From positions 1,612,001 through 1,676,000 of the forward strand of contig NZ_CP051627.1 in the NCBI RefSeq assembly GCF_023208015.1: a stretch of 64,000 nt of DNA. Direction: 5' to 3'. A model generated the notes under the pieces. It was not told where the DNA came from, did not search any database, and saw only the letters and a list, made by a program, of their open reading frames with translations. The position numbers and the translations under genes are program-made. Source of the DNA: Thermobifida alba. GTDB lineage: Bacteria > Actinomycetota > Actinomycetes > Streptosporangiales > Streptosporangiaceae. Shown here piece by piece: positions 36,514-45,721 of the stretch. Within the stretch, counting starts at the first letter, position 1. Each line of letters opens with the position of its first letter.

Positions 36514-37668
36514 ATGAGTGACTTCGACCTCTACCGGACCACCGAGGAGCACGAGGCGCTCCGCGAAGCCATCCGCTCCGTTGCCGAGGACAAGATCGCC
36601 CCGCACGCCGCCGACGTCGACGAGAAGGCCCGCTTCCCCCAGGAGGCCTACGAGGCGCTGCGCGCCAGCGACTTCCACGCCCCGCACGTCGCCGAGGAGT
36701 ACGGCGGGGCCGGCGCGGACGCGCTGGCCACCTGCATCGTCATCGAGGAGGTCGCCCGGGTGTGCGCCTCCACCTCGCTGATCCCCGCGGTCAACAAGCT
36801 CGGGTCGATGCCGCTGATCCTCGCCGGCTCCGACGAGCTGAAGCAGCGCTACCTGCCCGAACTGGCCTCGGGCGAGGCGATGTTCTCCTACGGGCTGTCC
36901 GAGCGCGAGGCGGGCTCCGACACCGCGAGCATGCGCACCCGCGCGGTGCGCGACGGCGACGACTGGATCCTGTCCGGCCAGAAGTCCTGGATCACCAACG
37001 CCGGGGTCTCCAAGTACTACACGGTCATGGCCGTCACCGACCCCGACGGGCCGCGCGGCCGCAACATCAGCGCCTTCGTCGTGCACATCGACGACCCCGG
37101 CTTCTCCTTCGGCGAGCCCGAGCGCAAGCTCGGCATCAAGGGCTCCCCCACCCGCGAGCTGGTCTTCGACAACGTCCGCATCCCCGGCGACCGCCTGGTC
37201 GGCAAGGTCGGCGACGGCCTGCGCACCGCGCTGCGCACCCTCGACCACACCCGCGTGACCATCGGCGCCCAGGCCGTGGGCATCGCCCAGGGCGCGCTCG
37301 ACTACGCGCTGGGCTACGTCAAGGAGCGCAAGCAGTTCGGCAAGGCCATCGCCGACTTCCAGGGCATCCAGTTCATGCTCGCCGACATGGCGATGAAGCT
37401 GGAGGCGGCCCGCCAGATGGTCTACGTCGCCGCCGCCAAGTCCGAGCGCGGCGACGACGACCTGTCCTTCTTCGGCGCCGCCGCCAAGTGCCTGGCCTCC
37501 GACGTGGCCATGGAGATCACCACCGACGCGGTGCAGCTGCTCGGCGGCTACGGCTACACCCGCGACTACCCGGTGGAGCGCATGATGCGCGACGCCAAGA
37601 TCACCCAGATCTACGAGGGCACCAACCAGATCCAGCGCGTGGTGATGGCCCGCCAGCTGCTGAAGTAG
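36514..37668 (+). CDS. Acyl-CoA dehydrogenase
   Basis: 384-residue flavoprotein for the first oxidation of fatty or branched acyl-CoA in beta-oxidation. It has [18 protein letters not shown] (FAD and substrate binding), [55 protein letters not shown] and the catalytic glutamate in [13 protein letters not shown] 36514 follows AAGGAG with 5-nt spacing. It ends at a strong terminator. Confidence 0.94.
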   Translation: MSDFDLYRTTEEHEALREAIRSVAEDKIAPHAADVDEKARFPQEAYEALRASDFHAPHVAEEYGGAGADALATCIVIEEVARVCASTSLIPAVNKLGSMPLILAGSDELKQRYLPELASGEAMFSYGLSEREAGSDTASMRTRAVRDGDDWILSGQKSWITNAGVSKYYTVMAVTDPDGPRGRNISAFVVHIDDPGFSFGEPERKLGIKGSPTRELVFDNVRIPGDRLVGKVGDGLRTALRTLDHTRVTIGAQAVGIAQGALDYALGYVKERKQFGKAIADFQGIQFMLADMAMKLEAARQMVYVAAAKSERGDDDLSFFGAAAKCLASDVAMEITTDAVQLLGGYGYTRDYPVERMMRDAKITQIYEGTNQIQRVVMARQLLK

Positions 37669-37682
37669 GCCCCGACCGCCGC

Positions 37683-37724
37683 CGCGGCGGGCCCCCGGGA
37701 GTCGGCTCCCGGGGGCCCGCCGCG
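37683..37724 (+). terminator. Strong hairpin terminator of the acyl-CoA dehydrogenase gene
   Basis: A perfect 19-bp stem (37683-37701 with 37706-37724) with loop TCGG begins 15 bp after the stop codon. Confidence 0.8.
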
Positions 37725-37826
37725 TTGGTGCCCGTCCGCACAGGCGGGACGGTCCGGCTCCGGGGCCGCCGCCACGGGCCGGCACTGTGGGAGAGGTCAC
37801 ACCCGTCAGGAGACTTGAGCCCCTAG

Positions 37827-37849
37827 TTTTCTGGAATGATTCCAGAAAA
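37827..37849. promoter_or_regulatory. 23-bp perfect palindrome, Fur/PerR-like operator of the catalase gene
   Basis: Two 11-bp arms, TTTTCTGGAAT and ATTCCAGAAAA, flank a single central G. The core AATGATT matches the Fur-superfamily 7-1-7 pattern. It lies 178 bp before the catalase start. In Streptomyces the PerR-type regulator CatR represses a catalase gene; an equivalent peroxide-sensing repressor is the likely ligand. The rest of 37725-38027 shows no gene. Confidence 0.65.
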
Positions 37850-38027
37850 GATCGGCGTTGGAAGAGGAGGCGGGCCTCCCCGCCGAGCGCGTCGGCCCAG
37901 TTCCGCACACGACCACGCACACCGCGGCGGGGGCTTCGCCACGCGGACGCGCCACGCCGTCCCGAAGGCTTCAGACCGGCGCTGTCCCGACCTCTGACAG
38001 CCATGTCCACCTGACAAGGAGACCGAC

Positions 38028-39509
38028 TTGACCGAGACCAACGGGGCGCTGCCCACTCCGAACAACGGCGCGGGTTCCACGCTCGACTCCGGTGCGCCCG
38101 CGGCCAGCGACCGCAACTCCCTGAGCATCGGCAGCAACGGGCCGCTGCTGCTCCACGACGTCCGGCTCGTCGAGACCCTCGCGCACTTCAACCGCGAGCG
38201 GGTGCCCGAGCGCAACCCGCACGCCAAGGGCGCCGGCGCCTTCGGTGTCTTCGAGACCACCGAGGACGTCTCCCGCTACACCAAGGCCGCCCTGTTCCAG
38301 AAGGGCGCCCGCACCGACATGCTCGCCCGCTTCTCCACCGTGGCCGGCGAGCAGGGCTCGCCCGACACCTGGCGGGACGTACGCGGCTTCGCGCTGAAGT
38401 TCTACACCTCCGAGGGCAACTACGACCTCGTCGGCAACAACACGCCGGTCTTCTTCGTCCGCGACCCGATGAAGTTCCCGCACTTCATCCGCTCCCAGAA
38501 GCGGATGCCGGGCACGGGTCTGCGGGACAACAACATGCAGTGGGACTTCTGGACCCTCAACCCCGAGACCGCCCACCAGGTCACCTACCTCATGGGCGAC
38601 CGGGGCCTGCCCAGGACCTGGCGCCACATGAACGGCTACGGTTCGCACACCTACATGTGGATCAACGCCCAGGGCGAGAAGTTCTGGGTGAAGTACCACT
38701 TCAAGACCGACCAGGGCGTGCAGAGCATGACCGCCGAGGAGGCCGAGCGCCTCGCCGGCAGCGACGCCGACTTCCACCGCCGCGACCTGGCCGAGGCCAT
38801 CCAGCGCGAGGAGTACCCCAGCTGGACCCTGTACGTGCAGGTCATGCCGTACGAGGACGCCAAGACCTACCGGTTCAACCCCTTCGACCTGACCAAGGTG
38901 TGGCCGCACAGCGACTACCCGCTCATCAAGGTCGGGAAGATGACCCTGAACCGCAACCCGGAGAACTTCTTCGCCGAGATCGAGCAGGCCGCGTTCGCGC
39001 CGTCGAACCTGGTGCCGGGCATCGGCGCCTCGCCGGACAAGATGCTGCTGGGCCGCATCTTCGCCTACGCCGACGCCCAGCGCGCCCGCATCGGCACCAA
39101 CTACTTCCAGCTGCCGGTGAACAAGCCGAAGGTGAAGGTCAACTCCTACACCTTCGACGGGCACATGACCTACGAGCACTCCGGCACCGCCCCGGTCTAC
39201 GCGCCCAACTCCTACGACCGCTCCTGGTCCGACGAGACCGGCCCGGCCGAGGACGGCTGGGAGGCCGACGGCGAGATGGTGCGCAGCGCCTACTCCCTGC
39301 ACGCCGAAGACGACGACTTCACCCAGCCCGGAACGCTGGTCCGCGAGGTCTTCGACGACGCCCAGCGGGAGCGGCTCGTGCAGACGGTCGCCAACCACCT
39401 GGCCGGCGGAGTCGTCGAGCCGGTGCTGTCGCGCGCCTTCCAGTACTGGCGCAACGTCGACCAGAGCATCGGCGAGCGCATCGAGAAGGCGTACCACGCC
39501 TCCCGGTGA
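38028..39509 (+). CDS. katA: Monofunctional heme catalase, small-subunit clade
   Basis: 493-residue catalase that dismutates hydrogen peroxide. The distal histidine is H65 in ERNPHAKG, the distal asparagine lies in [12 protein letters not shown], the proximal heme tyrosine is in [14 protein letters not shown], and the length fits clade 3. An N-terminal 35-residue tail is low-complexity. TTG 38028 is the start, with AAGGAG 6 nt upstream. A perfect palindrome at 37827-37849 suggests control by a peroxide-responsive Fur-family repressor. The specific symbol is a family-level label. Confidence 0.94.
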   Translation: MTETNGALPTPNNGAGSTLDSGAPAASDRNSLSIGSNGPLLLHDVRLVETLAHFNRERVPERNPHAKGAGAFGVFETTEDVSRYTKAALFQKGARTDMLARFSTVAGEQGSPDTWRDVRGFALKFYTSEGNYDLVGNNTPVFFVRDPMKFPHFIRSQKRMPGTGLRDNNMQWDFWTLNPETAHQVTYLMGDRGLPRTWRHMNGYGSHTYMWINAQGEKFWVKYHFKTDQGVQSMTAEEAERLAGSDADFHRRDLAEAIQREEYPSWTLYVQVMPYEDAKTYRFNPFDLTKVWPHSDYPLIKVGKMTLNRNPENFFAEIEQAAFAPSNLVPGIGASPDKMLLGRIFAYADAQRARIGTNYFQLPVNKPKVKVNSYTFDGHMTYEHSGTAPVYAPNSYDRSWSDETGPAEDGWEADGEMVRSAYSLHAEDDDFTQPGTLVREVFDDAQRERLVQTVANHLAGGVVEPVLSRAFQYWRNVDQSIGERIEKAYHASR

Positions 39510-39554
39510 CGTGCCGGCCTGCGCTGTGACGGACACGGACCACTGACCGTCCCC

Positions 39555-39582
39555 GGTGGTGCGGGCCGCGGCCCGCACCACC
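39555..39582. terminator. 28-bp palindromic terminator after catalase
   Basis: A perfect palindrome of two 14-bp arms lies 46 bp after the catalase stop. Confidence 0.65.
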
Positions 39583-39630
39583 GCCCCGTCCCCGACGGTC
39601 TCGCCGGCGCGGGGGCGGGAACGGTTCCGG

Positions 39631-39662
39631 GGCCGGTGCGGGAACCCCCGCACCGGCCCCGA
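39631..39662. terminator. Second hairpin between convergent catalase and dehydrogenase genes
   Basis: A perfect 14-bp stem (39631-39644 with 39649-39662) with loop AACC lies 82 bp beyond the dehydrogenase stop and would serve its minus-strand transcript. Confidence 0.6.
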
Positions 39663-39743
39663 CGCGTGTCCGGGACCGTCCCGGTGCCGCGGGGGAGTCG
39701 GCCGTCCGGGAGAAGCGCACGGCCCGGCAGGGGTCCCGGGTCC

Positions 39744-40838
39744 TCAGCGCGGGCCGGGCACGGCACCGGTGAGGGCGCCGGTGAGCAGGGCGGTGACCGC
39801 GGCCTCGGTCACCGGCACCGGGTTGGACGGCGGGGCCGCGGCCCGCACCCGCCGCACCGCCTCGGCGACGTCGTCGGCCCCGAACCCGAGGTCGGCGAGC
39901 CGGGCCGGGGCGCCGAGGTCGCGGCACAGCCCGTGCAGCGCCGCCACCGCGGCCGCCGCCGGATCCTGTCCCGGCCCGGCCGGGCGTCCCAGGGCGTCGG
40001 CCAGCCGGGCGGCCCGTTCCGGCACGGCGGGCGCGTTGAGCGCCAGCACGTGCGGCAGCACCACGGCGTGGGTGGGGGCGTGCGGCAGGTCGAAGGCGCC
40101 GCCCAGCACGTGGCAGATCGTGTGGTGCAGTCCGGACCCGGCCGACGCGAACGCGACAGCCGCCAGGTAGCAGCCGTACAGGGCCTGCTCCCTGGCCGCC
40201 ACCGCGCCGGGGCCCGCCGCAATCCGCGGCAGCGCCGCCGCCAGGACTCGCGCGCCCTCCAGGGCCATGAGCCGGTTGACGGGGTCGGTGCGCGGCGCCC
40301 ACAGCGAGTCCACGCAGTGCGCCACCGCGTTGAGCCCGGAGACCACCGAGAACTCCACCGGCAGGGACGTGGTGAGCGTCGCGTCGTAGACGACCGTCTC
40401 CGGCAGCACCCGGTCGTCCACCCCGGTGGTCTTGGTGCGCCCCTCGGTCATCCCCCACACGTTGGTGGCCTCCGACCCGGCATACGTGGTGGGCACCGCG
40501 ACGACCGGGATGCCGCTGGTCAGGGCCACCGCCTTGGCCAGTCCGACGGCGGAGCCCCCGCCCACGCACACCAGCAGGTCGACGCCGTGTGCGGCCGCGG
40601 CCGTGCGCGCGGCCTCGGCGAGGGGCACGGGCACGTGCTGGACCACCTCGTCCCACCACAGAGCGACGTCGACGTCCCGGCACACCCGCTCGGCGAGGGG
40701 CCGCGCGGACGGCGTGGCGATCACCATCACCCGTCCGGCCCCGCGCCTGCGGACCTCCCCGGCGAGGTTCGCGGCCGCCGCGCCGGAGCCGAACAGGACC
40801 CGCTGGCCCAGCGTCACGTGCTCGAACGTCATGGTCAT
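39744..40838 (-). CDS. Iron-type alcohol dehydrogenase / maleylacetate reductase-like protein
   Basis: 364 residues. The NAD-binding segment is LLVCVGGGSAVGLAKAVAL, followed by PVVAVPTTYAGSEATNVWGMTE, which is characteristic of maleylacetate reductase (final step of the chlorocatechol/hydroxyquinol route to 3-oxoadipate). The metal-site histidines are in NAVAHCVDSLW and GLHHTICHVLGG. No intradiol dioxygenase gene is adjacent, so the pathway assignment is tentative. I chose ATG 40838 because GAAGGAGAG lies 8 nt upstream. Confidence 0.82.
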   Translation of the reverse strand: MTMTFEHVTLGQRVLFGSGAAAANLAGEVRRRGAGRVMVIATPSARPLAERVCRDVDVALWWDEVVQHVPVPLAEAARTAAAAHGVDLLVCVGGGSAVGLAKAVALTSGIPVVAVPTTYAGSEATNVWGMTEGRTKTTGVDDRVLPETVVYDATLTTSLPVEFSVVSGLNAVAHCVDSLWAPRTDPVNRLMALEGARVLAAALPRIAAGPGAVAAREQALYGCYLAAVAFASAGSGLHHTICHVLGGAFDLPHAPTHAVVLPHVLALNAPAVPERAARLADALGRPAGPGQDPAAAAVAALHGLCRDLGAPARLADLGFGADDVAEAVRRVRAAAPPSNPVPVTEAAVTALLTGALTGAVPGPR

Positions 40839-40979
40839 GGGCGCACTCTCCTTCACCTGACAGCCGGTCCGGCCTCCGTGCCCCGGCCTGCTTCCCGGCC
40901 TACCCGATCCGGGGCCCGCGGCCCCGCCCGGGGGCCGAGACCGCCGCGTCCCGGGGGCCCGCGGGGCCGCCGGGCGGGC

Positions 40980-41789
40980 TCACGCGACGGTGACCGCGAC
41001 CTCGACGGTCCCGTCCTCCCCGTCGCCGTCGGGAAGGACGCTCTGGCGCACCGAGTCGACGCGGGCGTCGCACCCGTGCTCGTGCAGCGCGTCGAAGAGC
41101 GCGACGACGGCGGGGTGCGGCGCCCCCTCCGCTGCGGGGCGGCCGCCGGGACGCCACCGGGCGGCCAGTTCGGTGCGGGCCGGCGGCACACCGACCTCCA
41201 CCTCCGCGCCGCCCCAGTCCGCGGGCAGCGGGACGGCCGTCGGCCAGCAGGCGAGGACCTCGACGGCGGGCGGCACGCCTTGCGCCCGCAGTGCCGTCCA
41301 GAACGGTCCCACCGGGCCCGCGCCCTCCGCGGCGAGGGCGCGGTGCAGCCGCGCCAACGCGTCGTTGGCCGCCGCGTTGGCCTCGTCGGCGTCCGTGCCG
41401 TCGCCGACGGCCAGCACCCGGCCGACGTAGGGCTGCGGCGGGGCGTCGCGCCGGACCACCTCGACGGGGCCGACCAGGTCCGCCAGCGCCCCCGCCGCGG
41501 CCGCGTGGCTTCGGTCCTCGCGCTCCCGGGCGGCCAGCACGGCCCGCCGGTGCCGGTCGAGCACCTCGGCCGGGTCCCCGCGCAGCGCCTCGGCCACCTC
41601 GGCCAGCGGCACCCCGGCGTCCCTCAGCAGCCGCACCACGGTCCCCGCACGGACCTGTCCGGGCGCGTAGAAGCGGTAGCGGGACGCCGGGTCGGTCCGC
41701 GCCGGTTCGAGCAGGCCGCTCTCGTCGTAGTGGTGCAGGGCCTTGACCGTCAACCCGGTCAGGCTCGCGAACTCTCCGATGCTCAGCAT
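40980..41789 (-). CDS. MerR-family regulator with GyrI-like effector domain
   Basis: 269 residues: MerR winged HTH at 1-70 (LSIGEFASLTGLTVKALHHYDESGLLEPARTD), a coiled-coil dimerisation helix at about 75-110, and a C-terminal GyrI/BmrR-type ligand domain (residues about 115-265) with no cysteine cluster. Such proteins sense hydrophobic or cationic drugs. The target is unknown; no divergent transporter is intact nearby. Confidence 0.87.
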   Translation of the reverse strand: MLSIGEFASLTGLTVKALHHYDESGLLEPARTDPASRYRFYAPGQVRAGTVVRLLRDAGVPLAEVAEALRGDPAEVLDRHRRAVLAAREREDRSHAAAAGALADLVGPVEVVRRDAPPQPYVGRVLAVGDGTDADEANAAANDALARLHRALAAEGAGPVGPFWTALRAQGVPPAVEVLACWPTAVPLPADWGGAEVEVGVPPARTELAARWRPGGRPAAEGAPHPAVVALFDALHEHGCDARVDSVRQSVLPDGDGEDGTVEVAVTVA

Positions 41790-42639
41790 GCCCCCAGCTT
41801 CCGGCCTCCGGCCACCGGAGGGGCAACCGCGCCGGGGCGGGTTCCGCCGCGGACGGGGGCGGGGGCTTCGGCGGGGTCAGCAGCTGCCGGAGGAGGGCGC
41901 CGTAGCGGGACACCGGTGCGCCGCGGTCGGCGGACAGGTCGACGACGCCGCCCCGGCCGCCCTCCCGGGCCACACGGGAGGCGGTGGCACAGCCGACGCC
42001 GGAGGCGGCGCCGGTCGCGATGACGGTCCGTCCGTCGAAACGGCCGGGCACGATCCGCTCGGTCCACGTCCCCTCGGCCGCCCCGACGGTCGGCGCGGTC
42101 CCGTCGTTGCGCGCAGCACCGGGTCGTCGACCGCCTCCCGGAGAAGCGCACCCTGGCCGAGTTCGGCCAACTGCCGCAGCGGGAGCCGGCTCACCGGGGC
42201 GAGCGCCTGCTCGTCGGCGTCTCCCCGGTCGAGCAGCGCCCGCCCCCCGGGGGTGCGCCGCCCCTCCTCGGCCGTGCTCTGCGCGGCCAGCGGCTTCGGT
42301 TCCTCGGCCGTGCCGTCCCCTCTCGTGGGATCCTCCCGACCGTGGTCGGCGGAGAGGCGTCGGAGCGTGGTCGACCTGGTTGACCACAGTGACGGCAGCC
42401 CGCCCGGCAGCCGCACCACCACCCCCCGCCCCCCTGACGGCCTCCCCGGCAGCGGGAGCGTGCCGAAGGCCCCTCCCGGCCCCCGGGCCCCTGCCCGGCC
42501 GAGTCGCACGGCGACCGGTGGACGGGCCGGCCGGGGAACCGCGCCGCCCCGTCCGCCGCAGGCAGTCCCGCATCCGCGTCGCCGGCGGTCCGGGGACGAT
42601 TAGTATTCCGGTTCGTCACTTGTCGTGAAGGAGCCGAAC
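41790..42639. other. Degraded 850-bp region without an intact gene
   Basis: High-GC DNA with open frames on both strands but no continuous domain. The only recognisable coding trace is an SDR fragment (41878-42090, minus). An imperfect dyad GTGGTC-N9-GACCAC lies at 42367-42387. The right end (42600-42639) carries the promoter and ribosome site of the next gene. Confidence 0.5.
41878..42090 (-). pseudogene. Decayed short-chain dehydrogenase fragment
   Basis: Minus-strand translation gives FDGRTVIATGAASGVGCATA and then SRVAREGGRGGVVDLSADRG, the first beta-alpha-beta unit of an SDR with the TGxxxGxG cofactor loop. It then loses similarity and the NNAG, YxxxK and C-terminal parts are absent. No start codon with a ribosome site precedes it. 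It is a remnant next to the MerR gene, perhaps its former target. Confidence 0.6.
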
Positions 42640-42789
42640 GTGGACCCCACCCCCTCGCCGCGGACCCAGGGCCGCCCCGCGCACGTCACCGGCCGGTGGA
42701 CGACCCCGCCGCCGAACGCCCGCCCGCGCGGGACTCCCCCGGGTGCGGTGCCGCGCACCCCCCACGCCCGTCCCCGGGGGCGGGCGTGA
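42640..42789 (+). CDS. 49-residue Pro/Arg-rich small ORF coupled to SDR gene
   Basis: GTG 42640 has AAGGAG 6 nt upstream, the best ribosome site in this stretch. The frame stays open for 49 codons and ends in TGA 42787-42789, overlapping the SDR start by 4 nt (GTGA). The product (VDPTPSPRTQGRPAHVTGRW onward) has no recognisable domain and is 43% Pro plus Arg. It could be a leader peptide that couples translation to the SDR, or what remains of a longer N-terminus. Confidence 0.5.
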   Translation: MDPTPSPRTQGRPAHVTGRWTTPPPNARPRGTPPGAVPRTPHARPRGRA

Positions 42790-43601
42790 GCACGCGGGTC
42801 CTGGTCACCGGGGGTTCCTCCGGGCTGGGGCGGGCCCTCGTCGAGCACTACGCCGCGGCCGGTTGCCGGGTGCTCGTCGCCGACCTCGCCGAACCCGCGG
42901 CCCCGCCCGCCGGTGAACTCGTCTACCAGCGGTTGGACGTGCGTTCCGAGGCCGACTGGGCCACGGTGCGCGAGTGGTGCCGCATCCACTGGGACGGACT
43001 GGACCTCCTCGTCAACAACGCCGGGGTGGCCGCGGCCGGGCGGATGGAACGCCTCACCGACGCCGACTGGGACCGGGTCCTGGACGTGAACCTGCGCGGT
43101 GCGGTGCTCGGCTGCCGCACCTTCGTGCCCGTGTTCAAGGCGCAGCGCAGCGGCCACATCGTCAACGTCGCCTCGCTGGCGGGGCTGGTGAACCCGCCGG
43201 GCCTGTCCGCCTACAACGTGTCCGAGGCGGCGGTGATCTCCCTGTCGGAGACCCTGCGCCACGAACTGGCCCCCTGGGGCGTGCACACCACGGTGGTGTG
43301 CCCCGGGTTCATGCCCACCGGCCTGGACGCGGGACTGCGCGGCCCCGACCCGGTGCTCGCCCGCAGGGCCGCCGACCTGATCCGCGGCGGCAGGCTCACC
43401 CCCCAGCAGGTGGCCGCGCAGGTCGCCAAGGCCGTCGCCCGACGCCGTTTCCTGGTCAACCCCCACCCCGAGGGGCGGCGCGCGCTCCGCCTCAAACGCT
43501 GGTGGCCGTCCCTGGTGGATCGGCGGACCGCCCGGTCGTGGCGGCGCACCGCGCTCCGGCTCGACGAACAGGACGCCCGGGCGGGACGCCTCCCCGGGTG
43601 A
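42786..43601 (+). CDS. SDR-family protein with YxxxE in place of YxxxK
   Basis: 271-residue short-chain dehydrogenase. It has LVTGGSSGLGRALVEHYAAAG, LDLLVNNAGVAAAGRM, the serine in VNVASLAGLVNPPG and tyrosine in SAYNVSEAA. The residue that should be the catalytic lysine, four after Tyr, is Glu. The C-terminus ends in a basic segment (LRLKRWWPSLVDRRTARSWRR). I chose GTG 42786 for the 4-nt overlap with the upstream ORF; GTG 42696 in the same frame would add 30 unrelated residues. Activity as a normal dehydrogenase is doubtful. Confidence 0.8.
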   Translation: MSTRVLVTGGSSGLGRALVEHYAAAGCRVLVADLAEPAAPPAGELVYQRLDVRSEADWATVREWCRIHWDGLDLLVNNAGVAAAGRMERLTDADWDRVLDVNLRGAVLGCRTFVPVFKAQRSGHIVNVASLAGLVNPPGLSAYNVSEAAVISLSETLRHELAPWGVHTTVVCPGFMPTGLDAGLRGPDPVLARRAADLIRGGRLTPQQVAAQVAKAVARRRFLVNPHPEGRRALRLKRWWPSLVDRRTARSWRRTALRLDEQDARAGRLPG

Positions 43602-43637
43602 GGAGGCCGCCTCCCGGTCGGTCGGCGGCACCGGCGG

Positions 43638-44096
43638 TCACTGCCCGCGGGGCCGGTTCCTGGGCAGGACGCTGATCGTTCCCGACTCCTCCAGGATGGC
43701 GTAGTCGATCTGCGCCATGCTGGAGATGCCCTGGCTAGCGCGGGCGGCCGCGAGGATCTCGCTCTCGTCGATGTGGTGCTTGGCCATCGGCTCGGCCAGC
43801 ACCTCGCCCCTGGCCACCAGCACCACCGGCACGCTCTGCGTCACCCTGGTGAACCAGCCGAACCGCCACCGCAGGAAGTCGGCGGTGCGCTCCACCGCCA
43901 CCAGGGTGAGGATCACCAGGGCGGCGTTGGTGAGGGAGAAGTCGTCGCCGAGCAGCGCCTGCTGCGTGGCCTCGGACACCACCAGCAGCAACAGCAGGTC
44001 GAAGGTGGTGATCCGGGCCATGCTGCGTTTTCCGGCGAGCCGGAAGATCACCAGCAGGACGACGTAGACCGCCAGGGCGCGCAGGACCGGGTCCAC
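43638..44096 (-). CDS. DUF421 (YetF/YcaP-type) membrane protein
   Basis: 152 residues: two to three N-terminal helices (ALAVYVVLLVIFRLAGKRSMARITTFDLLLLLVVSE) and the cytoplasmic DUF421 beta domain (VPVVLVARGEVLAEPMAKHHIDESEILAAARA). The function of the family is unknown; YetF-type proteins bind lipid in spores. It is the second gene of a pair, 15 bp after the preceding stop. Confidence 0.9.
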   Translation of the reverse strand: MDPVLRALAVYVVLLVIFRLAGKRSMARITTFDLLLLLVVSEATQQALLGDDFSLTNAALVILTLVAVERTADFLRWRFGWFTRVTQSVPVVLVARGEVLAEPMAKHHIDESEILAAARASQGISSMAQIDYAILEESGTISVLPRNRPRGQ

Positions 44097-44111
44097 GGGT
44101 TCTCCTCCGTC

Positions 44112-44615
44112 TCAGGGGTAGACGAACTGCCAGAACCGCACCGGCTCCGAGCCTTCGACGCCGATCCGGGCCCGGTGCAGCCACGTCCGCTCGGCCCGCA
44201 GGTCGAAGGCGACCGCCAGCGGCTCCTCGGCCCGGTCCGTGTCGAACTCGTAGACCAGCGTGCCGGTGCCGCCGACCACCCTCGACGGCTGCGGGGTGAC
44301 GCTTTCGACCGTGACCGTCTCCAGGAAGTCCTGGGAGACCCCCAGCCAGATCCGGCCCTCCCGCACCGCCTGGGGGGCGACGCGCACCTCCAGGGTGGTG
44401 GGGCTGTGGCCGCGCACGAACCGCTCGTAGGCCACGTGCACCACCCCGTCGGGGCTTCCCGCACCGGCCCAGCTCAGCGGCCCGCCCCCGAACAGTCCCG
44501 CCAGCGCCAGGGCGAGCAGCAGCGCCGCCAGCACCCACGCGGCCCGCTCCACCCGCCACTCGCGCCGTTGGAAGGCCACGTCGTCGCGGATGTCCACCTC
44601 GCTGCTGTCGCCCAT
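44112..44615 (-). CDS. Single-pass membrane protein, partner of DUF421 gene
   Basis: 167 residues: a charged N-terminus (SSEVDIRDDVAFQRREWRVER), one transmembrane helix (AAWVLAALLLALALAGLFGG), and an exported beta-rich domain (GVVHVAYERFVRGHSPTTLE). I do not recognise the family. The 15-bp gap to the DUF421 gene suggests an envelope module; proteins of this plan recur beside DUF421 genes in actinobacteria. Confidence 0.75.
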   Translation of the reverse strand: MGDSSEVDIRDDVAFQRREWRVERAAWVLAALLLALALAGLFGGGPLSWAGAGSPDGVVHVAYERFVRGHSPTTLEVRVAPQAVREGRIWLGVSQDFLETVTVESVTPQPSRVVGGTGTLVYEFDTDRAEEPLAVAFDLRAERTWLHRARIGVEGSEPVRFWQFVYP

Positions 44616-44650
44616 GGCGGCGTCCCCTCCCCGGCTCCGCGCGGTGCTCG

Positions 44651-44670
44651 ACGTCCACGCCCGTGGACGT
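44651..44670. terminator. Compact hairpin between NmrA-like and DUF421-partner genes
   Basis: ACGTCCACG-CC-CGTGGACGT forms a perfect 9-bp stem with a 2-nt spacer, 50 bp after the NmrA-like stop. It could be a terminator or an operator for the pair downstream. Confidence 0.4.
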
Positions 44671-44720
44671 GCCTGCCGTACTTGCCGCGAAGGCGTGCGG
44701 CGAAACCGCGCCCGGAGGCG

Positions 44721-45488
44721 CTAGGGGACCCCCACCCGTTCGGCGAGGAAGTCCTCCCAGCTCCGCCCGCCCGTGACCGCGCCCGGCGGGGCCAGGTTCG
44801 CGCCCTCCCGGTAGGCGCGGCCGATCCGGCCCGGGGTCCGCACCGGCAGCAGCAGCCGGTGTTCGCCGCGCGCCCGCAGGTATCCGCGGACCAGGTCGCC
44901 CACCGCGTACACCTTCGGCCCGGCCAGGTCGGGCACCCGTCCGGCGGGCCCGCCGAGGGCCAGCGCCACCAGCCGGGCCGCCACCTCGCCCGCGTCCACC
45001 GGCTGCAGCCGCAGCCCCGTGGGGACGGGCACCACCGGGATCTTCGCCAGGTTCCGCACCCCGGCCAGGACCAGGTCGTGGAACTGGGCGGCGCGCAGCA
45101 CCGTCCACGGCACCCCCGAGTCGGCCACGGCCCGCTCCGCGCGGTGTTTGGCCCGGTAGAAGCCCAGGGGGACGCGGTCCACCCCGATGATCGAGATGAA
45201 CACCAGGTGCCGTACCCCGGCCCGGGCGGCGGCGCGCGCCAGGGTGCGGGCCGCCGTGTCGTCGCCCCTGGGGGCGCCCGCCAGGTGCAGCACGGTGTCG
45301 GCCCCGTCCACCGCGGCGTCGACACCCACGTCCCGGCGCAGGTCCCCGACCGTGTACTCGACGCCGTCCCCGGACGTGTGGCGGCGCCGGCTGAGCACCC
45401 GCACCTCGCGGCCCGCCTCCCGCAGCAGCGGCACGGCGTGCCGCCCGAGTGTGCCGGTGCCCCCGGTGACCAGAACAGGTGGGGTCAT
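44721..45488 (-). CDS. NmrA-like NAD(P)-binding protein (atypical SDR)
   Basis: 255 residues. It has PVLVTGGTGTLGRHAVPLLREAG (GxxGxxG), the redundant strand LAGAPRGDD, HLVFISIIGVDRVPLGFYRAK and SGVPWTVLRAAQFHDLV, typical of NmrA/YtfG-like proteins that sense NAD(P) or reduce quinones. ATG 45488 follows TTGGAGCG. The divergent start at 45722 leaves 233 bp. Confidence 0.85.
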   Translation of the reverse strand: MTPPVLVTGGTGTLGRHAVPLLREAGREVRVLSRRRHTSGDGVEYTVGDLRRDVGVDAAVDGADTVLHLAGAPRGDDTAARTLARAAARAGVRHLVFISIIGVDRVPLGFYRAKHRAERAVADSGVPWTVLRAAQFHDLVLAGVRNLAKIPVVPVPTGLRLQPVDAGEVAARLVALALGGPAGRVPDLAGPKVYAVGDLVRGYLRARGEHRLLLPVRTPGRIGRAYREGANLAPPGAVTGGRSWEDFLAERVGVP

Positions 45489-45721
45489 GGTCGCGCTCCA
45501 ATCCTCGGCTCCCGGGTCCGCTTCCCCGACCGTCGTCCGGGATGCGGGCCCGGGGCCGCCGTCGGCGCGGGGAGTCTGTCGGTGCCCGCCGCTACCCTCC
45601 GCGTCGTGGGAACGGTCGCGGCGGGTACTCCCCGCCGCGGGACGCCGCTCCTCCTCCCGCCCGCGACGGCCGCGCCGCCGCGGGCGCCCCGTGCCGACCC
45701 GGACGACGTGAAAGGACCCCC

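Noticed and set aside
42367-42387. GTGGTC-N9-GACCAC dyad as a MerR operator
   Set aside because: It is 578 bp from the MerR start and not between suitably spaced -35/-10 elements.
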